From VBDM01 sp035702665 (GTDB lineage Bacteria > Pseudomonadota > Gammaproteobacteria > Burkholderiales > SG8-39): a DNA stretch of 64,000 bases. Below the pieces are notes generated by a model, which saw only the letters and a list, made by a program, of their open reading frames with translations, did no database searches and was not told the DNA's origin. Both the position numbers and the translations under genes were made by a program. This document shows, piece by piece, positions 35,306 to 43,388 of the stretch. Each line of letters opens with the position of its first letter. Positions within the stretch are counted from its first letter, which is position 1. The stretch is taken from assembly GCA_035702665.1 (NCBI GenBank), contig DASSQD010000080.1:1-64000 (forward strand), written 5' to 3'.

Positions 35306-36249
35306 GGCCGCCCGAACTCGGCGAGTAGCCGGCGCAATCCTTCGCGCTCGGCCGCGGGACGGAAGAGCGGCCGTCTCGCGCGGACCAGCCTTTTCAGACG
35401 GGCGTAGTACGCAGAGTCGAGCGCCGCGCGGCGGATCTGGCGGGCGAGGGCGCGCTCGTCGCCCACCCGGTAGTAGCCGGAATAGCCGCGCCCCAGCATG
35501 CCGACGTTGCCGGAGATTCGCGACGCGATCACCGGAACGCCGGCCGCGGCCGCCTCGCACACGACATTGGCGCCGCCCTCCATGCGCGAGCTCAGCACGA
35601 GGAGACGGCTGCCGGCGAGCCAGCGCAGGGCGGCAGCGTGCGGCACGTTCCCCAGCCAGCGGTAGCGACGGTCGACCCGCATCAGGCGTCGCGCCTCCCG
35701 CTTCATCGCCGGGGACAGCGCTTCGCCCAGATGGATGACTTCGAGCTCGGTCAGGTCCTCGAGGTGTGCCAGCGCCAGTGCGGCGCGAAAAGGATCCTTC
35801 TCCTCGCGCAGGTGCCCGAGCACGGCGATGCGGAAGCCTGGAGTGCGGCGCGGGGCGCGGGCTTGCGCCGACTGATAGATGACCCGCGTCTTGCGCTGCA
35901 GCCGCCGCGCGAGCTCCTCTCTCCCCATGTCCTGCAGCACGACCAGGCGATCAGCCATCTCGAGCGAGCGCTGTGCGTCCCGATCGGTCTGGATGTCGCG
36001 GTACAGATCCGTTCCGGTGAGCGCCACCACCAGCGGGGCGTCCGGATGCCGGTCACGGAAGCCGGCGATCGAGGCATGGCTGCGCCGCGCGTGCAGCGCG
36101 ATCATGCAGTCGGCCGCGCCTCCGTCCCAGAAACGCGACACGCGGACCGAGTGTCCGAGCGATCGCAGCATCCCCGCCCAGCGCGCGGCCGTGTGAAGAT
36201 TGCCGCTTCGCGAGCGCGCCGCTGCGGGCGTGATCAGCGCAATTTTCAT
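35257..36249 (-). CDS. senB: Selenosugar synthase SenB-like glycosyltransferase (selenoneine pathway)
   Basis: GT4-type glycosyltransferase that I match, from memory, to the SenB/TIGR04348 family, which joins UDP-N-acetylhexosamine and selenophosphate to give a selenosugar. 330 aa. Family-like segments: M-K-I-A-L-I-T-P at the start, A-L-T-G-T-D-L-Y-R-D-I at 76-86, V-I-Y-Q-S-A at about 123-128, and an E-x7-E motif (E224, E232) in the donor domain. It is divergent from senA, with only 14 bases between start codons, which is strong context. The last 49 bases overlap rnhB. No selenophosphate synthetase gene (senC/selD) lies in the window. A generic GT4 enzyme is the alternative. Confidence 0.82.
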   Translation of the reverse strand: MKIALITPAAARSRSGNLHTAARWAGMLRSLGHSVRVSRFWDGGAADCMIALHARRSHASIAGFRDRHPDAPLVVALTGTDLYRDIQTDRDAQRSLEMADRLVVLQDMGREELARRLQRKTRVIYQSAQARAPRRTPGFRIAVLGHLREEKDPFRAALALAHLEDLTELEVIHLGEALSPAMKREARRLMRVDRRYRWLGNVPHAAALRWLAGSRLLVLSSRMEGGANVVCEAAAAGVPVIASRISGNVGMLGRGYSGYYRVGDERALARQIRRAALDSAYYARLKRLVRARRPLFRPAAEREGLRRLLAEFGRPQPRSSISRTGAKLRR

Positions 36250-36263
36250 GTTATGTTCCGTCG

Positions 36264-37520
36264 ATGCTCTCGGACCAGTTGAACGATGCCCGGCGCCGCA
36301 CGCGGGCGCTCACCCGGGATCTCGAGGGCCAGCAATTGTTCGGCCCAAAGCTGGCTATCGTCAATCCCGTGCTGTGGGAGCTGGGTCACGTCGCCTGGTT
36401 TCAGGAGCGCTGGTGCCTGAGGCTGCGTTCCGACGAGACGCTTGCCGACAGCCTGCTGGAGGGCTCGGACGTGCTCTACGACTCCGCCGAGGTCGCTCAC
36501 GACTCGCGCTGGGATTTGCCTTTGCCCAGCCTGTCGGAGACCTTAGCCTATCAGGACCGGGTACTCGAGGGCGTGCTGACGCGCCTCGAGCGCGAGCCCG
36601 ACGATCCCTGGTTACGCTACTTCGTGCAGCTGGTGATCTTCCACGAGGACATGCATGCGGAGGCGTTTCACTATACCCGGCAGACGCTCGGCTATGCGGA
36701 TCCGTTCGGGCGACCGCCGGCGCCTCAGCTGGGGAGGGGCGACGCGGCGGCCCAGGGCGACGCGGAAATGGCCGGCGGCACCTATCTGATCGGCGCGCCG
36801 CGCAACTCGGGGTTTCACTTCGACAACGAGAAATGGGCCCACCCCGTGCAGATGGCTCCGTTCCGCATTGCGAAGACGCCGGTCACGAACCGGGAGTTTC
36901 TCGAGTTCGTGCGCCAGGGCGGTTATCGCCGCCGGGAATGGTGGTCGCCCGAAGGCTGGGCGTGCAAAGGAGAGGCGGACGCGCCACGCTACTGGAAGCA
37001 GCGCGATGGCGAATGGCTGGAGCGCCGCTTTTCGGACTGGGCGCCCCTGGTGCCGGAGCTTCCGGTGATGCACGTCGACTGGCACGAAGCCAACGCCTAT
37101 TGCCGCTACGCCGTCCGGCGCCTGCCGGCCGAGGCCGAATGGGAGGCCGCCGCGTCGCTCGCGAGCAGCGGGGGCCGGCGAACCTATCCTTGGGGCGACT
37201 CGAGCGGCAGCGAGCGCGCCAACCTCGGCGGAACGGGCCGGGCGCCGGTAGGGTCGTTCGCCTCGGGCGACAGTCTCGGCGGCTGCCGCCAGATGATCGG
37301 CAACGTCTGGGAGTGGACCTCCAGCGCGTTCGAGCCTTATCCCGGATTCGTCGCCGATCCGTACCGGGAATACTCCGAGCCCTGGTTCGGAACGCACAAG
37401 GTGCTGCGCGGCGGAAGCTTCACCACGCCGGCCCGGCTCATCGCGAACAGCTGGCGAAATTTCTATACGCCGAACCGGGGAGACATCTTCGCTGGCTTCA
37501 GGACCTGCGCCGTCGAGTGA
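36264..37520 (+). CDS. senA: Selenoneine synthase SenA (EgtB-like non-haem iron enzyme)
   Basis: EgtB-type enzyme predicted to form the C-Se bond between hercynine and a selenosugar. 418 aa. N-terminal DinB-like domain (about 1-150) carries the three-His iron site: H42 (W-E-L-G-H-V-A-W-F-Q) and H127/H131 (F-H-E-D-M-H). C-terminal FGE-sulfatase/C-lectin domain from about 165, with G-N-V-W-E-W-T and a final G-F-R-T-C. On its own this could be an ergothioneine sulfoxide synthase; the divergent SenB-like partner makes selenoneine the better call. No EgtD methyltransferase for hercynine is nearby. The next gene's GTG overlaps the stop. Confidence 0.82.
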   Translation: MLSDQLNDARRRTRALTRDLEGQQLFGPKLAIVNPVLWELGHVAWFQERWCLRLRSDETLADSLLEGSDVLYDSAEVAHDSRWDLPLPSLSETLAYQDRVLEGVLTRLEREPDDPWLRYFVQLVIFHEDMHAEAFHYTRQTLGYADPFGRPPAPQLGRGDAAAQGDAEMAGGTYLIGAPRNSGFHFDNEKWAHPVQMAPFRIAKTPVTNREFLEFVRQGGYRRREWWSPEGWACKGEADAPRYWKQRDGEWLERRFSDWAPLVPELPVMHVDWHEANAYCRYAVRRLPAEAEWEAAASLASSGGRRTYPWGDSSGSERANLGGTGRAPVGSFASGDSLGGCRQMIGNVWEWTSSAFEPYPGFVADPYREYSEPWFGTHKVLRGGSFTTPARLIANSWRNFYTPNRGDIFAGFRTCAVE

Positions 37521-38314
37521 AGGCGATCCGCTCCCGAAGCAATCCGAGAGTCAAGGCCCTGGTGAAGCTCGCCGGGTCATCGCGCGAGCGGCGCAAGTCC
37601 GGGAGCACGCTCCTCGAAGGCGAGCGGCTGGTGCGCGCGTATGCGGAGAGCGGCAGCAAGGCCGAAGCGGTGCTCGCGAGCGAGAGCGCCCTGGCGGACC
37701 CGGCGATCCGGGCGTTCGTCGAGAAGCTGCCTGCGGGGGAGCATCTTGCGCTGAGCGACGCGATCTTCGCCACCGTCTCGCAGCTCGCGAGCGCCGCCGG
37801 AGTGGCAGCGGTGATACGCACTCCGGATCCCGGTCCCGCGCCGAAAGCCGCCTCGGGCTGCCTGCTGCTCGAGAACATGCAGGATCCTGGAAATCTGGGA
37901 TCGATTCTCCGGACCGCAGTGGCCGCGGGTTCGCGGCAGGTGTTCTTGTCCCGCGGCTCGGTCTTCGCGTGGGCGCCGAAAGTCGTGCGTGCTGGGATGG
38001 GTGCGCATTTCTATCTCTCGATCTACGAAGGCGTCGACCTCGCGGAGGTCGCGCGCTCCTTCGCCGGCCGGATCATCGCGACAGCTCCGCGCGCGTCGAC
38101 CTCGCTCTTCGATCTGGATCTGAAGGGGGAGGTCGCGTGGCTGTTCGGAAACGAAGGGGCGGGATTGTCTTCCCGCGCCAAGGGAATGGCGACGATCCAG
38201 GCGCGTATTCCGATGCCGGGCCAGGCCGAGTCGCTGAATGTCGCGGCCGCCGCCGCGATTTGCCTGTTCGAGCAGATACGGCAGCGGGCTAGTAGACCCG
38301 CCGCTCCAGCTTGA
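37517..38314 (+). CDS. SpoU/TrmH-family RNA 2'-O-methyltransferase
   Basis: SPOUT-class methyltransferase acting on rRNA or tRNA ribose. The GTG at 37517 (GTGA overlap with senA) gives 265 aa starting with a K-A-I-R-S-R-S-N-P-R segment typical of the substrate-binding domain. SpoU motifs: L-L-L-E-N-M-Q-D-P-G-N-L-G-S-I-L-R-T-A, L-F-G-N-E-G-A-G-L and the knot I-P-M-P-G-Q-A-E-S-L-N-V-A-A-A. RlmB, TrmH and other members cannot be told apart here. The 3' end overlaps ppsR by 26 bases. Confidence 0.88.
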   Translation: MKAIRSRSNPRVKALVKLAGSSRERRKSGSTLLEGERLVRAYAESGSKAEAVLASESALADPAIRAFVEKLPAGEHLALSDAIFATVSQLASAAGVAAVIRTPDPGPAPKAASGCLLLENMQDPGNLGSILRTAVAAGSRQVFLSRGSVFAWAPKVVRAGMGAHFYLSIYEGVDLAEVARSFAGRIIATAPRASTSLFDLDLKGEVAWLFGNEGAGLSSRAKGMATIQARIPMPGQAESLNVAAAAAICLFEQIRQRASRPAAPA

Positions 38315-39116
38315 ACTCTTGCATGATGGTGGTGGCGATCTCCTCGATCGACTTGGCGGTCGAGTTCGCCCAGCGTATGCCCTCGCGCTGCATCAGCTTC
38401 TCGGCCTGCTGCACCTCGTAGCGGCAGTTCTCCAGGTCGGCGTACCTGCTATTGGGCCGGCGCTCGTGACGGATCTCGCGCAGGCGCTCGGGAGCGATCG
38501 ACAGGCCGAAGAGCTTGCGCCGATAGCCTTCCAGTGCCTTCGGCAGGCTCATGCGGTCGAAGTCCTCGGGTATGAGCGGACAGTTGGCCGCGCGTATGCC
38601 GAACTGCAGGGACAGGTACAGGCTGGTCGGGGTCTTGCCGCTGCGCGAGACGCCGACCAGGATCACGTCGGCCTTGTCGAGATCCCGCGAGGATGCGCCG
38701 TCGTCGTGTGCGAGCGCGAAGTTGATGGCGTCGATGCGGTGGGTGTATCCCTTCGCGTCGCGCGCGCTGTGGGAGCGCCCGACGGTGTGCGTCGACTTCG
38801 AGCCGAACTCCGCCTCGAGCGGATCCAGGAAATTCTGGAAGAAATCCAGGACGAAGGCATCGGCCTTGCGCACGGTCTCGCGTATGTCCGCGTTCACGAG
38901 GGTAGTGAAAACGACCGGCCGGAAGCCCGCGGGGCGTGGAGCGCCGTTGATCCGAGCCACACAAGCCTCGGCCTTCTCGACCGAATCGACGAAGGGGATG
39001 GTCTCGTGGGTCGACTCGACCCCGTCGAACTGGGTGAGCAGGCTGTGGCCGAGCATCTCGACCGTGATGCCGGTGCCGTCCGAGACGAAAAACACGGTTC
39101 GGCGGCGATCGGACAT
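38289..39116 (-). CDS. ppsR: PEP synthase regulatory protein (bifunctional kinase/pyrophosphorylase)
   Basis: DUF299 protein that inactivates and reactivates PEP synthase by ADP-dependent phosphorylation and Pi-dependent dephosphorylation. The ATG at 39116 gives 275 aa; E. coli PpsR is 277. N-terminus V-F-F-V-S-D-G-T-G-I-T, and the nucleotide-binding G-V-S-R-S-G-K-T-P-T-S in the middle. Divergent from its target ppsA, 50 bases apart. Confidence 0.95.
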   Translation of the reverse strand: MSDRRRTVFFVSDGTGITVEMLGHSLLTQFDGVESTHETIPFVDSVEKAEACVARINGAPRPAGFRPVVFTTLVNADIRETVRKADAFVLDFFQNFLDPLEAEFGSKSTHTVGRSHSARDAKGYTHRIDAINFALAHDDGASSRDLDKADVILVGVSRSGKTPTSLYLSLQFGIRAANCPLIPEDFDRMSLPKALEGYRRKLFGLSIAPERLREIRHERRPNSRYADLENCRYEVQQAEKLMQREGIRWANSTAKSIEEIATTIMQEFKLERRVY

Positions 39117-39166
39117 GAAATGTAAAATAGCCGTTTCAAGAAGAACCTTCAACTCGACCCATTTCG

Positions 39167-41578
39167 ATGAAGAACACGGTGGCCGGGCTCAAGTACGTGG
39201 TGAATTTCGATCGGCTCGGGATGGGCGACGTCGAGCAGGTCGGAGGCAAAAACGCGTCTCTAGGCGAGATGATCTCGCAACTCTCGCAGGCGGGGATCCG
39301 AGTTCCCGGAGGCTTCGCCACGACGGCGGACGCTTTCCGCGAATTCCTCGCACAAGGCGGCCTTGCGGAACGCATCCGGGCGCGCCTCGAAAGCCTCGAC
39401 CCCGAAGACGTCGAAGCGCTCGCCCGCTGCGGCGAGGAGATCCGGGGTTGGGTCGAGGCGGCGGAGTTCCCGAAACGGCTGGAGGCCGAGATCGGGGAAG
39501 CCTACCGCGCGCTCACGGGCGGCGATGAGGGCGTGTCGGTGGCCGTGCGCTCGAGCGCAACCGCGGAAGACCTCCCCGACGCCTCGTTCGCCGGGCAGCA
39601 GGAGACCTTCCTCAACATCCGCGGGCTGTCCAACGTGATGACGGCGTTGAAGCGCGTCTTTGCCTCGCTGTACAACGACCGCGCGATCTCCTACCGCAGC
39701 CACAAGGGCTACGCGCACACCGCGGTGGCGCTTTCGGCAGGAGTCCAGCGCATGGCGCGGAGCGACCTCGGCGCGAGCGGCGTGCTGTTTACGATGGACA
39801 CGGAATCGGGCTTCCGCGACGTCGTCTTCATCACCGCGTCCTGGGGACTGGGCGAAATGGTGGTCCAGGGGGCGGTCAACCCCGACGAATTCTACGTCCA
39901 CAAGCCCATGCTCCGCGCCGGAAAGTTTCCGGTCATCCGCCGCAGCCTGGGCTCCAAGCTGCAGAAGATGATTTTCGGTGACCAGGCCACTGCGGGGCGA
40001 TCGGTGAAGACCGTGGACAACCCGGAGGCCGATCGCCACCGCTTCTGCCTTTCCGACGCGGACGTGATCGAGCTGGCGCGCTTCGCGGTGAAGATCGAGG
40101 AGCACTACGGCCGTCCGATGGACGTCGAGTGGGCGAAGGACGGCGCGGACGGCAGGCTCTACATCCTGCAGGCGCGGCCCGAAACGGTCAAATCGCGCAA
40201 GAGCGCTGAGGGACAAGAGCGTTTCCTTCTCAGGCAGAAGTCCGAGGTGCTGGCTTCGGGGCGCGCGATCGGGCACAGGATCGGCGTCGGCGTCGCGCGC
40301 GTGGTAAAGGACGCCTCCGAGATGAGCCGCATCAAGCCGGGCGACGTCATAGTCACCGACATGACCGATCCCAATTGGGAGCCGGTGATGAAGCGCGCCG
40401 CGGCCATCGTCACCAACCGCGGAGGGCGTACCTGTCACGCGGCCATTATCGCTCGCGAGCTCGGCATTCCGGCGGTCGTCGGCTGCGGCGACGCGACGGT
40501 GACGCTCAAGGACGGCGAAGCCTGCACCGTATCGTGCTCCGAAGGCGACACCGGCAACATCTACCGCGGCAAGCTCGACTTCGAGGTGACTTCGCGCGAT
40601 TACGGGGAAATGCCCGATTGCCCGGTGAAAATCACCATGAACATCGGCAATCCCCAGCTTGCATTCGACTTTCAGGCGCTGCCCAATGCCGGAGTCGGGC
40701 TGGCGCGCCTGGAGTTCGTTATCAACAACATGATCGGAGTGCACCCCAAGGCAGTACTCGATTATCCGAATCTCCCAGGAGACCTCAAGGGCGAAGTCGA
40801 GCGCTCGTCGCGAGGGTACGCCAATCCGCGCGCCTTCTTCGTCGAGAAGCTCACCGAAGGCGTCGCGACCATCGCGGCGGCCTTCTGGCCCAAACCGGTG
40901 ATCGTGCGCCTCTCGGACTTCAAGTCGAACGAATACAAAAAGCTGATCGGCGGGAGCCGTTACGAGCCCGACGAGGAGAATCCGATGCTCGGATTCCGGG
41001 GCGTCTCGCGCTATATCGGCAAGTCGTTCCGCGAGTGCTTCGAGATGGAATGCGAAGCGATGCGCCGGGTCAGGAACGAGATCGGGCTGACCAACGTCGA
41101 GATCATGGTGCCCTTTGTTCGCACCTTGAAAGAATGCCGGGAGGTCATCGATCTGCTCGCGGCAAACGGGCTGAAGCGCGCGCAGAACGGCCTGCGACTG
41201 ATCATGATGTGCGAGGTGCCCTCGAACGCCGTGCTCGCCGACCAGTTCCTGGAGCACTTCGACGGCTTCTCCATCGGATCGAACGACCTGACGCAGCTCA
41301 CCCTGGGCCTGGACCGCGACTCGGGGTTGGTGGCCGATTCCTTCGACGAGCGCGACCCCGCGGTGAAGGCGATGCTGCGGCAGGCCATTCAGGCGTGCCG
41401 CAAGGCGGGTAAGTACGTCGGGATCTGCGGGCAGGGTCCGTCCGACCATCTCGATTTCGCCAAGTGGCTGGTGCAGGAAGGCATCGAGAGCCTCTCGCTG
41501 AACCCCGACACCGTGGTGGACACCTGGCTCCAGCTGGCCCGGGAAACTTCGGGCAAGGCCAAGGCCACTGCGGCCTAG
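39167..41578 (+). CDS. ppsA: Phosphoenolpyruvate synthase
   Basis: Converts pyruvate, ATP and water to PEP, AMP and Pi for gluconeogenesis. 803 aa. N-terminal ATP-grasp domain (V-A-V-R-S-S-A-T-A-E-D), swivelling domain with the phospho-His H424 in G-G-R-T-C-H-A-A-I-I-A-R-E-L, and a C-terminal TIM barrel with the metal/substrate site S-I-G-S-N-D-L-T-Q-L-T-L-G and catalytic Cys in G-I-C-G-Q-G. A TAAAAT at 39123-39128 may be its -10. Its stop abuts the stop of the convergent smpB. Confidence 0.97.
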   Translation: MKNTVAGLKYVVNFDRLGMGDVEQVGGKNASLGEMISQLSQAGIRVPGGFATTADAFREFLAQGGLAERIRARLESLDPEDVEALARCGEEIRGWVEAAEFPKRLEAEIGEAYRALTGGDEGVSVAVRSSATAEDLPDASFAGQQETFLNIRGLSNVMTALKRVFASLYNDRAISYRSHKGYAHTAVALSAGVQRMARSDLGASGVLFTMDTESGFRDVVFITASWGLGEMVVQGAVNPDEFYVHKPMLRAGKFPVIRRSLGSKLQKMIFGDQATAGRSVKTVDNPEADRHRFCLSDADVIELARFAVKIEEHYGRPMDVEWAKDGADGRLYILQARPETVKSRKSAEGQERFLLRQKSEVLASGRAIGHRIGVGVARVVKDASEMSRIKPGDVIVTDMTDPNWEPVMKRAAAIVTNRGGRTCHAAIIARELGIPAVVGCGDATVTLKDGEACTVSCSEGDTGNIYRGKLDFEVTSRDYGEMPDCPVKITMNIGNPQLAFDFQALPNAGVGLARLEFVINNMIGVHPKAVLDYPNLPGDLKGEVERSSRGYANPRAFFVEKLTEGVATIAAAFWPKPVIVRLSDFKSNEYKKLIGGSRYEPDEENPMLGFRGVSRYIGKSFRECFEMECEAMRRVRNEIGLTNVEIMVPFVRTLKECREVIDLLAANGLKRAQNGLRLIMMCEVPSNAVLADQFLEHFDGFSIGSNDLTQLTLGLDRDSGLVADSFDERDPAVKAMLRQAIQACRKAGKYVGICGQGPSDHLDFAKWLVQEGIESLSLNPDTVVDTWLQLARETSGKAKATAA

Positions 41579-42022
41579 TCAACGGGCACGCAGCAGGCGC
41601 TGCTGCTCGCGCTTCCATTCCTTCTCTTTCTCCGCGGCGCGCTTGTCGTGCTGCTTCTTGCCTTTCGCGAGGCCGACGTTGATCTTGACGCGGCCGCGCA
41701 CGTAGTGCAGGTCGAGCGGCACCAGCGTGTAGCCGGCGCGATCGACCTTGCCGATGAGGCGCCGGATCTCCTCGGCGTGGAGCAGCAGCTTTCGCGTGCG
41801 CACCGGGTCGGCCTGGATGTGCGTGGAGGCGGCGGCGAGCGGGCTGATGTGAGCCCCGATCAGGAAGATCTCCTCGTTCGAGACGATCACGTAGGCCTCC
41901 TTGAGCTGGGCGCGGCCGGCCCTGATGGCCTTGACCTCCCATCCCTGCAGCGCGAGTCCTGCCTCGTAGCGCTCCTCGATGAAGTAGTCGTGCTGCGCTT
42001 TGCGATTCTCGACGATCGTCAC
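41579..42022 (-). CDS. smpB: SsrA-binding protein SmpB
   Basis: Partner of tmRNA in ribosome rescue. 147 aa from GTG. Typical pattern N-R-K-A-x-x-D-Y-F-I-E-E-x-Y-E-A-G, L-x-G-W-E-V-K-A-I-R-A-G, and the basic tail with G-K-K-Q-H-D-K-R-x-x-E-K. Divergent from ratA, an arrangement common in beta- and gammaproteobacteria. No tmRNA gene was seen next to it. Confidence 0.97.
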   Translation of the reverse strand: MTIVENRKAQHDYFIEERYEAGLALQGWEVKAIRAGRAQLKEAYVIVSNEEIFLIGAHISPLAAASTHIQADPVRTRKLLLHAEEIRRLIGKVDRAGYTLVPLDLHYVRGRVKINVGLAKGKKQHDKRAAEKEKEWKREQQRLLRAR

Positions 42023-42038
42023 GGCGATCCGCTTCCGA

Positions 42039-42055
42039 TAGAATTTTCGATTCTA
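42039..42055. promoter_or_regulatory. Palindromic element in smpB/ratA divergent promoter
   Basis: TAGAAT (42039-42044), spacer TTTCG, ATTCTA (42050-42055): a perfect 6-bp inverted repeat in the 38-base gap. Each half reads TAGAAT in the direction of one gene, so each could serve as a -10 hexamer: plus-strand start near 42051 for ratA, minus-strand start near 42043 for smpB. TCGTCA at 42016-42021 is a possible -35 for ratA with a 17-base spacer. Confidence 0.4.
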
Positions 42056-42060
42056 CAACG

Positions 42061-42498
42061 ATGACCAGTCTCAGCCGCTCGGCGATCGTGAACCACAGTG
42101 CGCGGGAGATGTTCGCGCTCGTGTCCGGGATCGAAGCCTATCCGGCGTTCCTGCCGTGGTGCGACAGGGCCATTGTCACCGAGCGCGGTCCCGAGCGGAC
42201 CATCGCGACGCTGCGGATCAATTTTCGCGGGTTGAAGGAGGAATTCACGACCGAGAATCGCGAGCGGCCGGCCGAGCGCATCGACATGACGCTGGTGTCG
42301 GGGCCTTTCCGCCGCCTGGAGGGGAGCTGGCGCTTCACGGCGCTTTCCGACACGGCGTGCAAGGTCGAGCTCGATCTGCGCTACGAGTTCGCGAGCGTGC
42401 TGCTCGGAAAGCTTGTCGGTAGGGTGTTCGACGAGATCGCCGGTAGCCTCGTCGACGCCTTTGCACGCCGGGCCGAGAAGCAGTTCCGACGCGCGTGA
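42061..42498 (+). CDS. ratA: RatA family protein (COQ10/START fold)
   Basis: START-fold protein of the RatA/COQ10 family; described as a ribosome-association inhibitor in E. coli and as a ubiquinone-binding protein in the COQ10 line. 145 aa. Landmarks: A-R-E-M-F-A-L-V-S-G-I-E-A-Y-P-A-F-L-P-W-C and V-D-A-F-A-R-R-A near the end. Its stop overlaps the rnfH start (GTGA). The toxin role is debated; I do not assert it. Confidence 0.88.
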   Translation: MTSLSRSAIVNHSAREMFALVSGIEAYPAFLPWCDRAIVTERGPERTIATLRINFRGLKEEFTTENRERPAERIDMTLVSGPFRRLEGSWRFTALSDTACKVELDLRYEFASVLLGKLVGRVFDEIAGSLVDAFARRAEKQFRRA

Positions 42499-42776
42499 GC
42501 CCTCGGAATATCGCGGTCGAAGTGGTGCTCGCGCTCGCCGAGCGCCAGACGTTGCGCCGCCTCGAGCTGCCGGCGGGAAGCACGGTGGCGGACGCGGTGG
42601 CGGCGAGCGGCCTGGCACCGGCGGTCGCGGCGGGGCGCGTCGGGATCTACGGCCAAGTCGTGCCGCCCGAGACGACCGTCCGGGACGGCGACCGGGTGGA
42701 GATCTACCGGCCGCTGGTGGCGGACCCGAAGGAGCTCAGACGGGCGCGCGCGGCCAAGAAACGCGCGAAACGTTGA
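42495..42776 (+). CDS. rnfH: RnfH/RatB ubiquitin-like family protein
   Basis: Small beta-grasp (ubiquitin-like) protein of unknown biochemical role, 93 aa from GTG. Landmarks: V-E-V-V-L-A-L, L-P-A-G-S-T-V-A-D-A-V, V-G-I-Y-G-Q-V-V and D-G-D-R-V-E-I-Y-R-P-L-x-A-D-P-K, the usual UPF0125 ending, followed by a basic tail. Paired with ratA, as in E. coli. Confidence 0.9.
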   Translation: MSPRNIAVEVVLALAERQTLRRLELPAGSTVADAVAASGLAPAVAAGRVGIYGQVVPPETTVRDGDRVEIYRPLVADPKELRRARAAKKRAKR

Positions 42777-42779
42777 ACC

Positions 42780-43256
42780 TCAGTTGCAGAATCGCGCGAT
42801 GTCAGCTTGCGCGCGCGCTTTCCCGGACTCGATTTGGGCATCGTCCATGTAGTAGCGCTCGCCCTTGTCGTCGATCTGCGCGATGCGGCCTCCAATCTCG
42901 AACTGCGCGAGACGCTGCTTTGCCGCGGTGCAGTTGGCCTCCTTGGCTTGCGCCTGCGCGGTCTTCTGCTCTGCGTCCTTGGCGGCCTTGGTCGCATCCT
43001 GCTGGCGTTTGCGGAAGGCCTGTTCCTGCTCAGCGGGCGTCTTGGGGCCACCCTTGGCCGCCTTATCTGCGGCGCCAGCGGACGGAGCCGCGTCCGGCGC
43101 GATGACTGGCTTGGACATCGTCTCCCGCTTCATGCTCGCCGGGCAGGGATCCTGCCGATACACGGTTCGGCCATTCGCATCGAGGCATTTGTAGACCTGG
43201 GCCTGTGCGGCGGCGGCAGCGAGAAGCGCGAACGCGAGAAGTGCGAAGCGAATCAT
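42780..43256 (-). CDS. DUF4124 domain periplasmic protein
   Basis: Unknown function. 158 aa with a signal peptide cleaved after A-Q-A (about residue 19), then a short DUF4124-type segment V-Y-K-C-L-D-A-N-G-R-T-V-Y near the mature start with a cysteine pair (Y-K-C, D-P-C-P) that could form a disulfide. The middle is low-complexity A/K/Q-rich, likely helical, and the C-terminus has two more cysteines. A GGGGAG ribosome site precedes the ATG. Lies between rnfH (convergent) and guaB (divergent). Confidence 0.8.
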   Translation of the reverse strand: MIRFALLAFALLAAAAAQAQVYKCLDANGRTVYRQDPCPASMKRETMSKPVIAPDAAPSAGAADKAAKGGPKTPAEQEQAFRKRQQDATKAAKDAEQKTAQAQAKEANCTAAKQRLAQFEIGGRIAQIDDKGERYYMDDAQIESGKARAQADIARFCN

Positions 43257-43340
43257 GACGAACTCCCCGTCGGGGTGAGGCGCACCATACTCCAGTTCCA
43301 ACGCGCCAGTCAATTGCGCGGTTGACGGAAAAGTGCAGGA

Positions 43341-43369
43341 TTTACCGGGAGTTGCGACCCGCGTATAAT
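43341..43369 (+). promoter_or_regulatory. guaB promoter
   Basis: TTTACC (43341-43346), 17-base spacer, exact TATAAT (43364-43369). Predicted start near 43376, 13 bases before the guaB ATG at 43389. An in-frame ATG at 43368 overlaps the -10 and so cannot be the start from this promoter. Confidence 0.65.
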
Positions 43370-43388
43370 GCGCCTTTTGGGTGTGGTC

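Noticed and set aside
36200..38314. A single open frame of about 700 codons spanning senA and the SpoU gene
   Set aside because: Its first two thirds run in the wrong frame through senA and give an Arg-rich sequence without family features; only the part from GTG 37517 reads as a methyltransferase.
41579..42060. tmRNA gene next to smpB
   Set aside because: The neighbouring sequence is fully occupied by ppsA, smpB and ratA; no tmRNA ends were found.
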